A DNA stretch of 64,000 bases from Hygrophila difformis. Lineage: Eukaryota; Streptophyta; Magnoliopsida; Lamiales; Acanthaceae. The stretch lies in the NCBI GenBank assembly GCA_030278955.1, contig JAOANR010000013.1:43374191-43438190 (forward strand), in the 5' to 3' direction. Both the position numbers and the translations under genes were made by a program. Below the pieces are notes generated by a model that was not told where the DNA came from, did no database searches, and saw nothing but the letters and a program-made list of their open reading frames with translations. The stretch's first letter is position 1, and each line of letters begins with the position of its first letter. Below, piece after piece: positions 29,263-41,751 of the stretch.

Positions 29263-30058
29263 CAAGGTTGTTAAGATCGGGATCCTATATGGGATCGTTT
29301 TTCTCTTTGCAAGATCGGGATCGTAGGATCGAATTGGGATCTTAAGATCTTATGAAATTGCAATAATGGATAAACTCAATTATGCATACTAACAAGTAAA
29401 AGCATTATTTTGTGTGTTTATGAATCTTGTAAGTTAATTAATACAATACAGTATAAAAATATTACAATTAAACATAAAATATTTCCATATACATACATAT
29501 TACTTCCTCCGTCTCATTGAAAACGCTACGCTTAGTCACAACACGCATGCCGATAAATATTTTTAATGCTTAAAAACTTAAATTGTGTACAACGAAAAGT
29601 TATAAAAAGTTGATTGTCTAAAACTACAAGATTAGATGAATCTAATAAGATCTCACTTGACTATATTTTTTCTTACATAACTATGATAAAAATTTGAATC
29701 AAAATTAAACAATAAATAGTGTCAAATAGTGCTCTATAACACTTATAATGAGACGGAGGTAGTATGTTTTTTTACACATCATACATAAGGAATACAAGCT
29801 CTTAAGTTTAAAATTAAAATAAACAAGTTATTTTGATCCCAATCATAAAATACTAGACAAATTTTATGCGTTTAAGAGGGTAAGATCGTAAGATCGTAGA
29901 AGTGTTTGAGGGAGTATGACCATAAGATCGTAACATTCTACTATCAGGATCGGGATCTTACGAATTTTAAGATCCTACAAGGATCGAGATCGTTTTAGAG
30001 AGGTGTGATCGTAAAATCGTAAGATCCTAAGATCAGGATCGGGATCTTAACAACTACG
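29263..30058. mobile_element. hAT-type non-autonomous element, GATC-rich family, copy 2 (with nested MITE)
   Basis: Ends CAAGGTTGTTAAGATC and, complemented, CGTAGTTGTTAAGATC, flanked by a perfect 8-bp duplication GTTAAAAC (29255-29262 and 30059-30066). Without the nested 260-bp MITE and its duplicated TA it is 534 bp, nearly the 536 bp of copy 1 at 6132-6667, to which it is inverted. It has the same subterminal GATCGGGATC / CGTAAGATCGTA clusters. Non-coding. Confidence 0.87.
29503..29762. mobile_element. TA-flanked MITE nested in hAT copy 2
   Basis: Begins CTTCCTCCGTCTCATTGAAA and ends ATAATGAGACGGAGGTAG, with TA at 29501-29502 and 29763-29764. Copy 1 of the host element has a single TA at the matching place (ACATAGTATGTTTTTTTACA on the complement of about 6420-6436), so it is the unoccupied site. 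Confidence 0.92.
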
Positions 30059-30240
30059 GTTAAAACAGCAGCAGCCAAAATGGCTACCACACCTGACACC
30101 ACACCTTTGAGATTTCAGAAGGTTCCTCAGCTATCTTTATTTATTTATCTTGTAATAAAGAAAATACTCCTACCATATGCATGTAATGTGTAAATTAACT
30201 GTGGCCTTTCTCTTTCAAAATTCAATGCAGTAGTGTATTT

Positions 30241-30580
30241 AGGGGTGTCAATTTGAACACGAACCCGACCGATACGAAAAATTTCAGGTTTGGGTTTAGT
30301 CATTTTGGGTTTTTTCCAAATTAGGTCGACCCGAAACCCGACCTGAAATATTATCCACCTGCTCAACCTGACACGAACACGACCCGAAACCTTAAATTTT
30401 GTCAATTTTGCCTATAACCCGAAAAAACGAACTCGAACGACACGAAAAATTTCAGGTTTGAGTTTAGTCATTTTGGGTTTTTTCCCAAATCAGATCGATC
30501 CGAAACACGATCTGAAATATTATACAACTTGATCAACCCGACACGAACACAACCCGAAACCTGAAAATTGACACCCCTAA
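30241..30580. mobile_element. hAT-type MITE with internal duplication
   Basis: Ends AGGGGTGTCAATTT and, complemented, TTAGGGGTGTCAATTT, flanked by GTGTATTT / CTGTATTT (30233-30240 and 30581-30588, 7 of 8). The inside is two similar ~165-bp blocks, each with CGAAAAATTTCAGGTTTG, TTTAGTCATTTTGGGTTTTT and CCTGAAATATTAT / TCTGAAATATTAT. Non-coding. Confidence 0.72.
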
Positions 30581-30588
30581 CTGTATTT

Positions 30589-31009
30589 ACTTGTGACAGG
30601 TGGTGGATAATACCGTTATTATTTTTGTGACAGACAATAATAACGAGTGGGGCATTATTTTATTTCTTCGTTTATTTATGTTCATATGAGTATCCATCCA
30701 AGAGAGCAATGGATGGATGGATAGTCATCACATATTATTATATTGCTAGGATGCTGCCAGATACTAGTTCCTACAAATGATATTTTCTACTATATACTTA
30801 TCAGTTCCTTATCTTCATTAACCCTCAGCAATAAATTCAATTCATGTGAAGGATAATGATACAGTAGATTGCAAAACTGAAAATGACCAGCTGGGGATGT
30901 TGATTTTATCCTTTTTTCATATTTTTTTTGGTGTCTGAAACTGAACTGATAATGCTCCTGCACATCATAACTTGCATCTTCTTTCTATTTTTATTATTGG
31001 GTTGTTTGG
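30589..31009. other. Intergenic, no gene seen
   Basis: Mixed AT-rich DNA with a short GGAT repeat near 30710. No supported gene. Confidence 0.3.
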
Positions 31010-31313
31010 ATGAGAGCAGATTAGACAGCGGATTCACTTTTAGCATATTTGACCAAGAAATATGCTCTTTTTAGGTGTTTGGTAACAAGCAAATTGAATG
31101 AGCAGATATGCTCAAATCTGCTGAATTGTAATATGCTTCCTTATGAAGCAGATTGAGGAGCATATTTATTTTGTACTACTATACCAAACATTTTTACTCA
31201 AATCTGCTACTACTATCTGCTGATCAAATCTACTACTCAAATCTGCTGAACAAATCTGCTGGTCAAATCTACTATCTGCTTCTGCTATCTGCTAAACTCC
31301 CAAACAGACTCTA
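31010..31313. mobile_element. hAT-like MITE, GTTTGGGAG family, long copy
   Basis: Left end GTTGTTTGGATGAGAGCAGA and right end complement GTCTGTTTGGGAGTTTAGCA. The arms are packed with CAAATCTGCT / AGCAGAT units. Same family as 4828-4943 and 42975-43090, but about 300 bp. Confidence 0.55.
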
Positions 31314-31848
31314 TATAGAATTCAAAATTAGCAGCCCTTCCAAGTTCCAATTTCCAAATGGAGGAAGAAAAACATGACAATGGAATACAGATGCCCTCAT
31401 TTTAGTGGCACCCCAATTCCCCAAATGTCCTGAAAATGTGCATTACATTTTTCTTCAAGAATTTATCTTGGTTGGAGATCTATTTGATGATTCCATTTCA
31501 TAGAGATGTGTGGAAAATCGTGTTCTTGGTATAACCATTTTATGTTAACCATTACAAATTTTATTCCCTTATAAGTTAGTAAAAGTTTTAAAAAATGGAA
31601 ACTAAATAAAATGGAGATACTTGTAGTACTATTAATCTAAAAGTATGGTACTGTATTTATGATCGGATTATTATTTGAGCACTGAAAGATCGCGTCATCG
31701 ACGAAGGAAATCTTTTTGACCACCAGAGGACTTCTGAATTCTGATTCTGAATTCCCTCCCCCGCCTAATTTCCCGATCACCTTGTATTCTCGAGTCATTA
31801 GCATCGGTTGACGGAGGTTTGCGTTTTGAACAGGTGTGAACAGAAGCG
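31314..31848 (+). promoter_or_regulatory. Upstream region of the SRP-receptor beta gene
   Basis: About 535 bp before the start codon. The last ~200 bp become less AT-rich and probably hold the promoter and leader (a pyrimidine-rich CTCCCCCGCC stretch near 31757). No clear TATA box. Confidence 0.4.
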
Positions 31849-34113
31849 ATGGATCGAGAGAAGATGGAGGAACTGAAAATTCAATTGCAGAAATTGCCGA
31901 GCCAGATGCTGGAATTCGCGCAGAAAGTTCCACCTTCGCAGCTTTACGCTGCGATTGGAGCAATCGCAGTCACTGCGCTTTTCTTCTTAGTGAGTGAGTC
32001 TCGATTACTTTATTTTCCCCCAACTTTCTAGAAAAATTTCGAGCCATCGGTGATGGTTAGGCTTCATATGTCAGGATTTTGTATGTTGATTCGGTAAAAT
32101 TGGCTGCATTTGTGCTGTCATGTATTCGATTTTTCTCAGCGACATCGTTGAAGATCTGTCCTTTTTTGTCGCGTTTCTCTTAATGAAGTGGTTATTGGGT
32201 TTGCCAAACAGGGGGGCGTTTGTTAGTAATCACATATTTGATCATACATAAACTTTGTCCGACTTTTGGTGTGAATGCTGTAAAATTAGACTATCATGAA
32301 CTCAGGAACTAGGAACTGAGATTACTTGGAATCGGGCATATATTTATTTTTCTACATTCTAAATGGTTAAAACACTTGTTATTGATGTTTTCTACTGAGA
32401 TAATGATGAGATAATAGTATTTATATCATGGAACTCAAGCTTCTTCTGTGCTCAGAATTTTAGTTGAGGCCTGAAAGAGGAGATAACTGGGATAATCATG
32501 TGTAAAAACTTTTAGAGTTTAGACTGTGAACATTTCAGTTGCATAATGTTAACGCTGTGGCTATATATATAACTTTATTTGTGTGTGGTTGGTGGATTGT
32601 GGTGAGTATGAGTATGTTTATGCACTTTTGAAAGGTTGGCATCCTGGAGTGAAAATCTGGAAATATTATTGAAGTGATATTACTGTATTTGTTCTGTTTT
32701 GATGTTTATTTGCAACATAAATATCCATCATTGTGAGAAATTTTGGATTGGTCCTTGTCTCTCACGTGTCAGCTCTATTCCCAAATTCTCATTCTATCAG
32801 CAACATTTGTTTTGCAGTTTATTGTTTGAAGGGGAGATCATCCAACACCATTTTGCTAACTGGGCTTTGTGGAAGTGGTAAAAGTGTTCTTTTTCACCAG
32901 GTAAGTCATCTCAGAAGATGAAGATATTTCTTTTGAAACTATTTGAACAAAGTAATTATCATAATTGAAGTGTTTTAATTTGATTATAATGTAGTAATTC
33001 TTTTTTGCCTACCATAGCTTAGAGATGGCTCCTCTCATGATGGCACTGTTGCGTCAATGGAACCAAACAAAGGAACATTTGTCTTGCACTCCGAGAAAAC
33101 CCTGGTAATCATTGGTATTTTCTTTTGTTAAAAATTTGTAAAAGCACCCTCAGGCATGGTTTATAGCATCTTTTTTTCCCCTCTCTCAAGAATTACTAGA
33201 GATTGTTGTGTTGTTTGTCTGGAAACTCTATGGTTTCTATGTTATCAATTCCACTTATTCCTATTCTGTTTTGTTGTGTGATTATATTGATTCTCAGTTC
33301 AAATCTTGTTTGATTACCTGCAGAAGAGAAAAGTAAATCCTGTTTGTGTTGTTGATATTCCTGGGCACTCAAGATTGCGACCTAAACTGGATCAATTCTT
33401 GCCTCAAGCATCTGGAATTGTTTTTGTGGTGGATGGTGCAGAGTTTTTGCTAAATATCCGCGCTTCTTCCGAGTATGTTGCATTTTGATTTTGAGTGAAG
33501 ATTTCATATTTATAAATGCATGAGTAGCTTATCTCTTCGCAGGTATTAAATCTTACATTATTTTACAATCTTCTCCTGCAAACAAGGTATCTGTATGATA
33601 TTTTGACCAAGACAATTGTAGTGAAGAACAAGATTCCTGTACTAATCCTGTGTAACAAAGTGGATAAAGCTACAGCGCATACACAGGATTTCATGAAAAG
33701 ACAATTGGAGAAGGAAATGTGAGTATTTGTCTTTAACCCTTTAATAGTTTAATACTTGTTGCTGTTCTTGCGCCTCTGTTCATTCCTTGTTCTCTTTCTT
33801 CTTTTCTCACATTTCAATCTTTGGTTCCTAACGAACCCAAGCAACCTTGTCACTTTCCTAACGTGTTGCATTTGAAATTGTTCTGTTGGCTGCTTCATTT
33901 TCCTGTTGTATATTTTAACCCAGTGACAAGCTACGTGCATCAAGGACAATTCTGTCTTCAGCTGATGATTCAAATGAATATGCCATAGGAGTACCTGGAG
34001 AAGCCTTTACATTTTCTCAATGCCAGAATAAAGTTACTACTGCAGAATCATCTGGTTTGACCAACAACATTGCTCAGTTAGAGCATTTTATCAGAGAATG
34101 TGTAAAATCATAG
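31849..34113 (+). CDS. SRPRB: Signal recognition particle receptor subunit beta
   Basis: Six exons, 261 residues: 31849-31993, 32818-32900, 33018-33104, 33324-33472, 33587-33718, 33924-34113. All introns are GT-AG and the phases agree. The protein has a short N-terminal segment, one membrane span (about residues 33-52, LYAAIGAIAVTALFFLV), and a Ras-like GTPase domain: P-loop GLCGSGKS (64-71), DIPGH (116-120, G3) and NKVD (178-181, G4). SR-beta anchors SR-alpha at the ER membrane so that ribosome-SRP complexes dock for co-translational translocation. The length and single N-terminal span fit the family. It lies about 1.2 kb upstream of INO on the same strand. Confidence 0.93.
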
Positions 34114-35344
34114 CAACTGTATCATACAAACTGATGGAGTTAACAACTTTAGCCATTGTTAAGTCCAATCGACCATAAGAAGACACTCAATTGTGCAATG
34201 TAAGGGAGTTGAACATTGTAAGTTGAAGAGTCAATACATGTATTTTTCAGACTGTTGTTTTTCTCTGAACCTGAAATCTTTCAACCTTCTTTTCGAAGAT
34301 GTTTGCCTCAGTTGTAGATCTTGGTAACCAGTCAGTTAGGACACTGGATTTTATACTGTTGATATAGTTTTGAATGGTCATATTTCTCTTTTTTGGTTTC
34401 CTAACTAAGATTGATTTTTCTTCTATACTTCATTCCAGTGAACCTCATGGCTCAGTTACCAACTGACCATGAGAATCACACATATGACAATACTATTCAT
34501 GTTCGAACGCACAAAATATTGTTATCTTCCTTTCAGATATGAAAGAAAGCTCTATGTTAAGTGCATTAATTCCCTTCAGTGAATGGTAATGAGCACAGGG
34601 GACAAATCGTTGACTCACATTTGACACACCCAATGCTTGGTCTTGTGTTGGATCATAAACCCTGTATGAAGATACGGTAAAGTTTTGCCTTCTTGTTCGA
34701 TATTTTGTTCATGTTTAATGCAGCATCTTGATAAGCAGAAATATCCATCACATGGACCGAAATACACCTAAATTTGTTATGTGCAGTACAAAAGAAAGAA
34801 CTGCCAACACGGTAAGCCTAGCACAAAAAAAGTGATGGCGGGAAATGATTCTTGAAGCAGGATTGTTAGTGTCGTGGGATCATAAGGAGTTCAGAGAAAC
34901 AAAATAATGTTGGAAGTTTCAAGCAGCTTTCTTTCAAGAAAGACAAATTTTTTGGATGCCAGCTTTTCCTGTTAACATCGTCTTCAGAAACAGGTAAGAA
35001 ATTTAACTCCTTGCAGTTTTCATTTTCATGGTAGAAAATAGATATCTGAACACACAGGTGGGGAGGTTAAATATCAAGACTAGTACAACTGAAACATTTA
35101 GGCATCAATCATTTATAGACAGGCCTTTCACTTTGCCCTGTTTGGGACATAAATTTTCATCTTTCCATCACACATAATACTCAGTCAGGCAATTCGATTG
35201 AATGCTGAGTAGCAGAACACTTGAGTCAATGCACAACAGTTACTTGGGTCAAATGTGTGTCATAATAAAATCGCTCTCACACATCCTTCACAATATTTCT
35301 TAGAGTTCTCAGCTTATTTCACTTGTTCTTGCAGGCATAGAAAA
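34114..35344 (+). promoter_or_regulatory. SRPRB 3' region and INO upstream region
   Basis: The first few hundred bases should be the SRPRB 3' UTR; the rest is the presumed INO promoter. No transposon is recognised in this 1.2 kb, unlike most intergenic parts of the window, which fits retained regulatory DNA. Confidence 0.4.
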
Positions 35345-36638
35345 ATGTCAGCTTTGGAGGACAACATGCTCAATCTCCAGGAGCAAATTTGCTATGTACA
35401 ATGTGGCTGTTGCAGCACTATCTTGCTTGTAAGTGGCCATTTCATTAAATCAACTGTTTGTCTTGATTGCAAAGGTTTTATGTTTGTTCATTTGTTTATT
35501 TATTTTTTAAAATTATTGCATTCAGGTTAATGTTCCCTGCAGTAACTTGTCCATGGTCGTGACTGTCCGATGTGGTCATTGCACCAGCATCCTCTCTGTC
35601 AACATGTCAAAAGCCTGTCTTGTCCAACGTCATTTCTTTTCCTCACCCAACCAGCAAGAGGATATGGTAAGACATTATTCTATTTGCTTCATTCCTCAGT
35701 GATCAGTTCTTGTGAAAACAGTCCCTTATCTTTAGGCGCAGCCAAAAAGTGAACTTACTTCTGAAGAAGCTGTTGCTGACTTGCAATCATCAAACACTTG
35801 TTTCCCTTTGCTGCATTTCTCATCGGATGAAGATGAGAACAAAGACTCTGTCCACCCTGATGAAGTCATCATTCATAAACGTAAAGTGTCTATTTTCAGC
35901 AAGTGTATACACTTCTGTTAGGCATTTATCTTGATTTGAATTTCGAAACCCGCTGCAGCTCCTGAGAGGAAGCAACGCCCTCCATCTGCCTACAATCGCT
36001 TCATCAAGTATTGAAACTGTTATCTTTACAACTATTCAATGCTATTTTCAGTATATCAACCATTAATTGGAAATGGATCAGGGATGAAATCAAGAGGCTG
36101 AAGATTGAGCATCCCAACATGACTCACAAGCAAGCCTTCAGTGCTGCTGCTAAAAATGTAAGCCTCCACAAGAATCTGATAACTACGAAATTCTAACTCC
36201 ATTTTTTTTTCTGAAACCTAGAGAACTGACTGTACTTATGTCAAAATTCAGTGGGCGCACTGTCCACAGAGCCAACATAAAGGAGGAGATGCTAAGAGGG
36301 CTATGCACCGGGATGCCAACAGCGAGGTTCATTTTCTTCGTTCTGCCATAAAAAATTTTAATCTTGTCATAATTTTACACAATTTAAAAATACTACATGT
36401 TGCTATCATAGTATTGATGCCACTTTGGATCCCATATTATATCAATCAACACAAGAAAATTTAATCCTCCAGATGCCAATGTATAATAAATGTACCTGAA
36501 GGCCTCATTTATTTTCACCATGTTAAACGTCAATTTATATTTGCTCTGCTGAAGTAATAACTACTCTGCATTGTGCTTCAATGAAATTTCCAGGAGCATC
36601 ATTTTGGCAATGGTTTTGAGGGAAAAAAAAGTCGTTGA
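35345..36638 (+). CDS. INO: INNER NO OUTER (YABBY transcription factor)
   Basis: Seven exons, 204 residues: 35345-35428, 35526-35666, 35736-35880, 35959-36007, 36082-36157, 36252-36326, 36594-36638, with consistent phases and GT-AG borders. The N-terminal C2C2 zinc finger uses Cys20, Cys23, Cys44 and Cys47 ([15 protein letters not shown] ... [15 protein letters not shown]). The YABBY helix-loop-helix domain lies at about 124-175 ([35 protein letters not shown]). The [12 protein letters not shown] and CSTILLVNVP wording is INO-like rather than FIL, YAB2, YAB5 or CRC. INO is a nuclear regulator that specifies the ovule outer integument. The upstream in-frame ATG at 35255 is not conserved; [14 protein letters not shown] is the better start. 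Confidence 0.93.
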
Positions 36639-37523
36639 TACGCTCTATGTCTGCTGAAACACCTTCCCACTGAGGGGCATCACAGGTAGTCTTGTTGCTT
36701 TATTTGAAACTCAGAATTGACTCCATCCCGTTCTATTTTCTAATGATAGCGAATGAGAAACGGACGATGGTTTGAGCTGCATATTATTCAGTGTTAATAT
36801 GTAAGTTATGTGATGCATGATCTTAAATTGATCAGAAGTAGTATGCTTGTTTATTTCCTGAAGATTGTAGTCTGAATATGTATATTGACATTATCTATAA
36901 TAGAGGGTGTGATCGAGTCTAATTAATGCATTTAAACATTTCATAGTTATAAATATACAAACTTTGTTCGACAGAAAATGATAAAAATGTTGGAAAAAAA
37001 AATTCTTGAAACACATTATACTTTAAGAAATTTTCACTTTTCTGTTCTGTGACTTATTGAGATGCCATATCCATATCTGTGCACGTGTTTATGTTTTCTT
37101 TGTTTACACACACACATTGCTTTATGTTTGCATAATTGCACACTTTTAACACACACAAAAGTATTTGCACCAGTAAGTATTTTTGAATTCTAGGTCTTTC
37201 ATGGGAATCCAAATAAAAGGTCATCTACCCCTGATTGTTACAGCCAATTCATTTGCACATAATAAATGACATTTCTTGGCATGATGATACTTGGATGGGA
37301 AAATAATGGGTGTTATAGGGGAGCATTGATGAAGCTTTTGAAAGTGTGAATGTGTTTGAAAATAGAAATCTCATTCTAATTTAGTAGTGAAAGTGGCAGT
37401 CCAAACCAAAGCTTAAGAGTTTGTCATGATTCTATTATTATATTGTTATGTGTTCCCTCTTATAGTTCGAAAGAATAGACTACACAAAAATGTGTGGGGC
37501 TTCTTTTCTTTCCCTTTACCTGT
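36639..37523. other. Intergenic downstream of INO, no gene seen
   Basis: Includes the probable INO 3' UTR. A CACACA-rich stretch lies near 37105-37160. No coding region or element boundaries are recognised. Confidence 0.35.
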
Positions 37524-37525
37524 TA

Positions 37526-37740
37526 CTCCCCCGGTTTGTTATAATTGTAACATTTGGAATTTTGACACTGTTCACACATGCACTTTGACTTAAAATTTTA
37601 TCATAGTTATACAAGTTAAAATATAGTCAAGTGAGATCTTGTTAGATTCGTCTCATCGAGTAGTTTTTAAATATCAAACTTTATTAATAATTGCGTGCAC
37701 TGTGGGTCCGTTCCGATTTTTAGAAAAAAAACGGAGGGAG
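37526..37740. mobile_element. TA-flanked MITE (~260-bp family, shortened)
   Basis: Begins CTCCCCCGGTTTGTTATAAT and ends AAAAAACGGAGGGAG with TA at both sides. It carries GTCAAGTGAGATCTTG and TAGATTCGTCTCATCGAG in the plus orientation. It is missing about 45 bp of the second half. Confidence 0.82.
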
Positions 37741-37742
37741 TA

Positions 37743-38228
37743 TTATTTTTTCCTTAATGAAAAGAAATGGAATTGGAGGGAGAGTATTATTTTAGCCCAT
37801 GTTGTACTTTTATTGAATTGGGCTGTCAGTTGCCCATTTTTTGTGGGCTTGGAAATGTTCAATAGGCCCATTTATACTGACCCGTTCAAATGATACACAC
37901 AAATTTATTTTTGTCTTCTTTCCTGACATTGTTCAAATTTAAACATTTTAGAAAAATAAGTAAAACCCATTAAATATATACGCATAATATAATTAAATTC
38001 GCATTGATCATTCTTGAAAGTATTTCATCTTTAATTAATTAATTATGAATGTACTTCATTTCCCTTCAATACGTAATGTATTTCATACTGAAGATTGTAT
38101 AAACATTAATAAAATTTCGAGAGCTCTTGCGTTCTTCTCGGCAATAGTGTGCTCAACAAGCACATATAATTCTAGACAAAAATGTAAACCAACACAAGAA
38201 CCAACTAATAATCGACAAGCTACCTAAG
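37743..38228. other. Intergenic, no gene seen
   Basis: AT-rich DNA; the short frames carry no recognisable product. Confidence 0.3.
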
Positions 38229-38230
38229 TA

Positions 38231-38480
38231 CTCCATCCGTATTCAAATAATTCTAACATTTCATGTTTTCACGCAATCCAATACACATTTTTAAAGAGTA
38301 ATATCTCAAATTTTATAAAATAAGAAATTATAAAATTTTAATTTTATAAAAGTATGTGATTAGTCGAATCTAACAAGATCTCATTTGACTATATTTTATC
38401 TTATGTAACAGTGTTAAAAAGTTGAATTAAAGTTACTCGTTTACTATGCCAATATTAATATCTTTCAAATACGGAGGGAG
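38231..38480. mobile_element. TA-flanked MITE (~260-bp family)
   Basis: Begins CTCCATCCGTATTCAAATAA and ends CTTTCAAATACGGAGGGAG between TA dinucleotides, with the core in antisense (GTCGAATCTAACAAGATCTC). Confidence 0.82.
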
Positions 38481-38482
38481 TA

Positions 38483-40020
38483 CAACATTAACGTCTACAA
38501 ATCATCATACATTAATTAATTCATTGCTGGTTATGTCCTGCCAACAAACTGTCTTTCTCAACTTGATTTGTGAAATCCAACCCCCTCATTTTATTACTCT
38601 CATTCCTCATGATCAGACAAGAACCTTATTAGTTCATTAATGGGGGCAAATACATATAATAAGTAATAATAATGGTTCTTAAGTGCAGACAAGCAGTTGG
38701 CCGGGCTAATGACCAATCAAATCGTACGTGTGAAATCAATCGGTTAGGGTTTTCAGGACGTTTACGTACATAAATGCGACAAATGTTTGTATGGATCCTT
38801 TCAATATCCATTCGGTAATCAAGGTTCTATGTTTTACTTTATGGCAAGACTATAAAATCAAATGATGAAGAGAAGACAAATGCAGGTGGGGATTATGTTG
38901 AAAATTCAAGTATTTATATATATATAAAAGATGTTTGTCAAGTTGTTGAGAAAAGATCCCATGCATGGCTTCATAGTACAAGTAAATTATATTGTGTAGT
39001 TTGTTTTTATTTTACTTCATTTGTTGTTTTGATAATTTGATTGATTGTCGATCATGCACAGATACATGACGATTATTGTACGTATTACGTAATATCATTG
39101 TTATTGTTGCTAATTGCAATGGAAATAATCAGTATTATTAATTTTGTCAATGCGACATAAGTTGAAATCAAATTTAATGTTTGAATTATTTATTTGCTTT
39201 TAGCTTTATGTTTGTTTGTTTGTTTGTTTGTTTGTTTGTTTGTTTTGTTTTGTTTTTTTTTGTTTTTTTTTTTTTTTTGTTTAGGAGTAGACAGAATGTA
39301 CATATTGTCTTGGATGATGTTTGATTTATTGCAGTTAATACATAGAGTTCTCTAACCATATTATTTGTTCATGTTTAGCTTGTTTTTTGTTCTTTTTTCT
39401 CAACTTTTTGTAGTTTTAGTTTTAATTTGTTGATGTTCGGACATTAATTATAAAAAAAATGTCATTAATTAAAGATATTTAAAACTACAAATTAGTTACT
39501 TGATGTGTGCCCACATGAATTATTTTAATTGCCAAATGGATAATGTTCATTTAAAATTTCTTCTGACATGCATCATTTATGAATTATGAACGTCCTTTTC
39601 AAAGTAAGAAATTGCATTTATTATTTATTTTCTTTTAAAATTAAAACCAAAAAAAAAAGGTGATTAAGGTTGTGTATGATATTATAATAAATGAAAGTGC
39701 AAGGAAAGGATGCATTATACAAATTCTCAAATGGACTAACTACCCTTATTTAATTTGCAGAACATACATCTCTTTTGGTAGGTATCAATTTCGCAGGCGT
39801 CCAAATACCTAACAACAATATATATGAATATATAATCGGTAAATAATGTAGTTAAATATGTATTGGTGATACTACATTATATTCTCACTACCCAAAAAAA
39901 AAAAAAAAAAAAGAATTGGAATTGTAATGCCCAAAAACTAGTTAGAAATTAAAAACGATTAGCAATTCCTATAAGTAGGCATGATGGAGTATAGTGGTTG
40001 TACTTGTAGGTGTAGTAATA
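38483..40020. other. Intergenic, no gene seen
   Basis: About 1.5 kb of AT-rich DNA with a (TTTG)n microsatellite at 39209-39243 followed by T runs, and an A run at 39893-39911. No coding region or RNA gene is supported. Confidence 0.4.
39209..39243. repeat. (TTTG)n microsatellite
   Basis: About nine TGTT units in a row, followed by TTTTG variants. Confidence 0.93.
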
Positions 40021-40022
40021 TA

Positions 40023-40212
40023 CTCCCTCCGTCCCACCCCAAGTGTCTTGTTACTGTTGGGCACGGGAATTAAGATAGAGTTGGTTTGTGAGTATATGAT
40101 GGGATCCACATAGTTGTTGGTGGGGGAAATTATTTCTATTTATAGAAAGAAGACATTTGTAATGGGACATTAAAAAATAATAAGTAGGACATTTGGAATG
40201 GGACGGAGGGAG
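40023..40212. mobile_element. TA-flanked MITE (~190-bp family), intact
   Basis: Begins CTCCCTCCGTCCCACCCCAA and ends TTGGAATGGGACGGAGGGAG, with TA on both sides (40021-40022, 40213-40214). It contains GTTGGGCACGGGAATTAAG. This is the reference copy of the second MITE family in the window. Confidence 0.92.
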
Positions 40213-40214
40213 TA

Positions 40215-41486
40215 ATACGTATGCATGTGTGCATAAATTAAATGAAAGCATATATATATATATATATAAATAGAAAAAAAAAAGAGTAAATAAAACTAGT
40301 GGTTCATAACATGACAATGTTATAACTATAGAGGCACATGGATGATGACGATGATGATGAATTGATTATATGCATTCATTATTGTGTGCAATTCAATTTC
40401 TTCCTATTATTATTCTACTCATGTGGTTCATAACATGACAATTTCTTCCTATTATTCTTCCAATTGGGTCTACACTACACACACCCTCCAATTGTAACTT
40501 GAATTATTATTTCACAAATGTCCATTTTCAACCTAAAGGAATTGAAGACCCTAGCTAGTACCCTACATATCAATTCTTGTTATTTTCGAATATATATACC
40601 CATTTAATGTCCACTCATTAACATTTACCAACCATTAACTATCAACAACCATGCACTTGTTTGTTTCTATTCATCCTTTTTTTTTAAAAAAAATAAAAAA
40701 ATTTGTAATGTCCTCTCATGTTTGAATAACTTATTATCTGATTAGATTCGATATAGACATTCAACCCAAAATCATTTAGCAATATGTAAAATAATCTCTC
40801 TATATATATAAATAAAGAGCATGTCTACATTTTTTTCGATATGTAAAATAATCTCTCAATATGTAAAATAATCTCTCTATATATATAGCTATTGTCTCAA
40901 CAATACACCAACATGAACTTAATTACTAGTAATTACTAGTTTTAGTACCCGAAAAATACCCTAACATATACAAGAAAGGGGTAAGTTAAAGGTTTTTAAT
41001 AACAAATGTTGCTTATAAATAGAAAGGGTAAATTTTCTATTTATTTCTCATATGAAGTACTTATGTAATCTTTAATTAGGTTTTTAGAACCCTAATCTTT
41101 GTGTGTTGTAAATATGTCTGTTGTCTGACTGCCTGAGCAAGCAATTTGCAATTAATTATTAATTAATGAATTCCAATATTGAGACAACGGAACAAAAATT
41201 GTGAATTTATTACTCAGAGATGTCAGGTCCGAAGATTTTTTTTTTTTATAATTAAAAAAAAATTCAATATAATTCAGACCTCCAATAATAGGCCATTTGA
41301 TCATTAAATAATTCATATTTAAAGTACAACTAAACAGTACAAAACGAAAAAGATGAAGCAATCCGTGACCGTGAATGGGCTCATCTTGTGAAATACAAAC
41401 AGAAAATCTTATTAAAAATTCTGATTGGTTCAAAATGTTTCGAATAATTGAATAATTGATAAATATGAATACGCAAATTTACTAAT
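40215..41486. other. Intergenic, no gene seen
   Basis: AT-rich. Contains an (AT)n run at 40252-40268 and local repeats such as AATATGTAAAATAATCTCTC, which occurs twice near 40780-40880. No gene. Confidence 0.35.
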
Positions 41487-41488
41487 TA

Positions 41489-41749
41489 CTTCATCCGTTC
41501 CTTATTTATTAAACATATATGGATTTTTGACACTGTTTATTGAGTAACTTTGATTCGACTTTTTAATACAGTTATATAAGATAGAGTATAGTATAGTTTG
41601 ATCTTGTTGGATTAGTCTAATTACGTAGATTTACAATATCAAATTTTCATAATTTTTACTTGTATGCAATTTGAATTATTAATAATTAAGAATATGTATT
41701 GGATTGCGTGAAATGTGGGTCTGTGGTAATTAAAAAGGAACGGAGGTAG
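41489..41749. mobile_element. TA-flanked MITE (~260-bp family)
   Basis: Begins CTTCATCCGTTCCTTATTTA and ends AAAAAGGAACGGAGGTAG, with TA on both sides. Core variant GATCTTGTTGGATTAGTC. Confidence 0.83.
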
Positions 41750-41751
41750 TA

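Noticed and set aside
35255..35344. Upstream start for INO at 35255
   Set aside because: The extra 30 residues are not seen in YABBY proteins; the conserved N-terminus begins at 35345.
38045..38227. 60-codon frame between MITEs
   Set aside because: It is AT-rich, has no recognisable protein, and no promoter or splice support.
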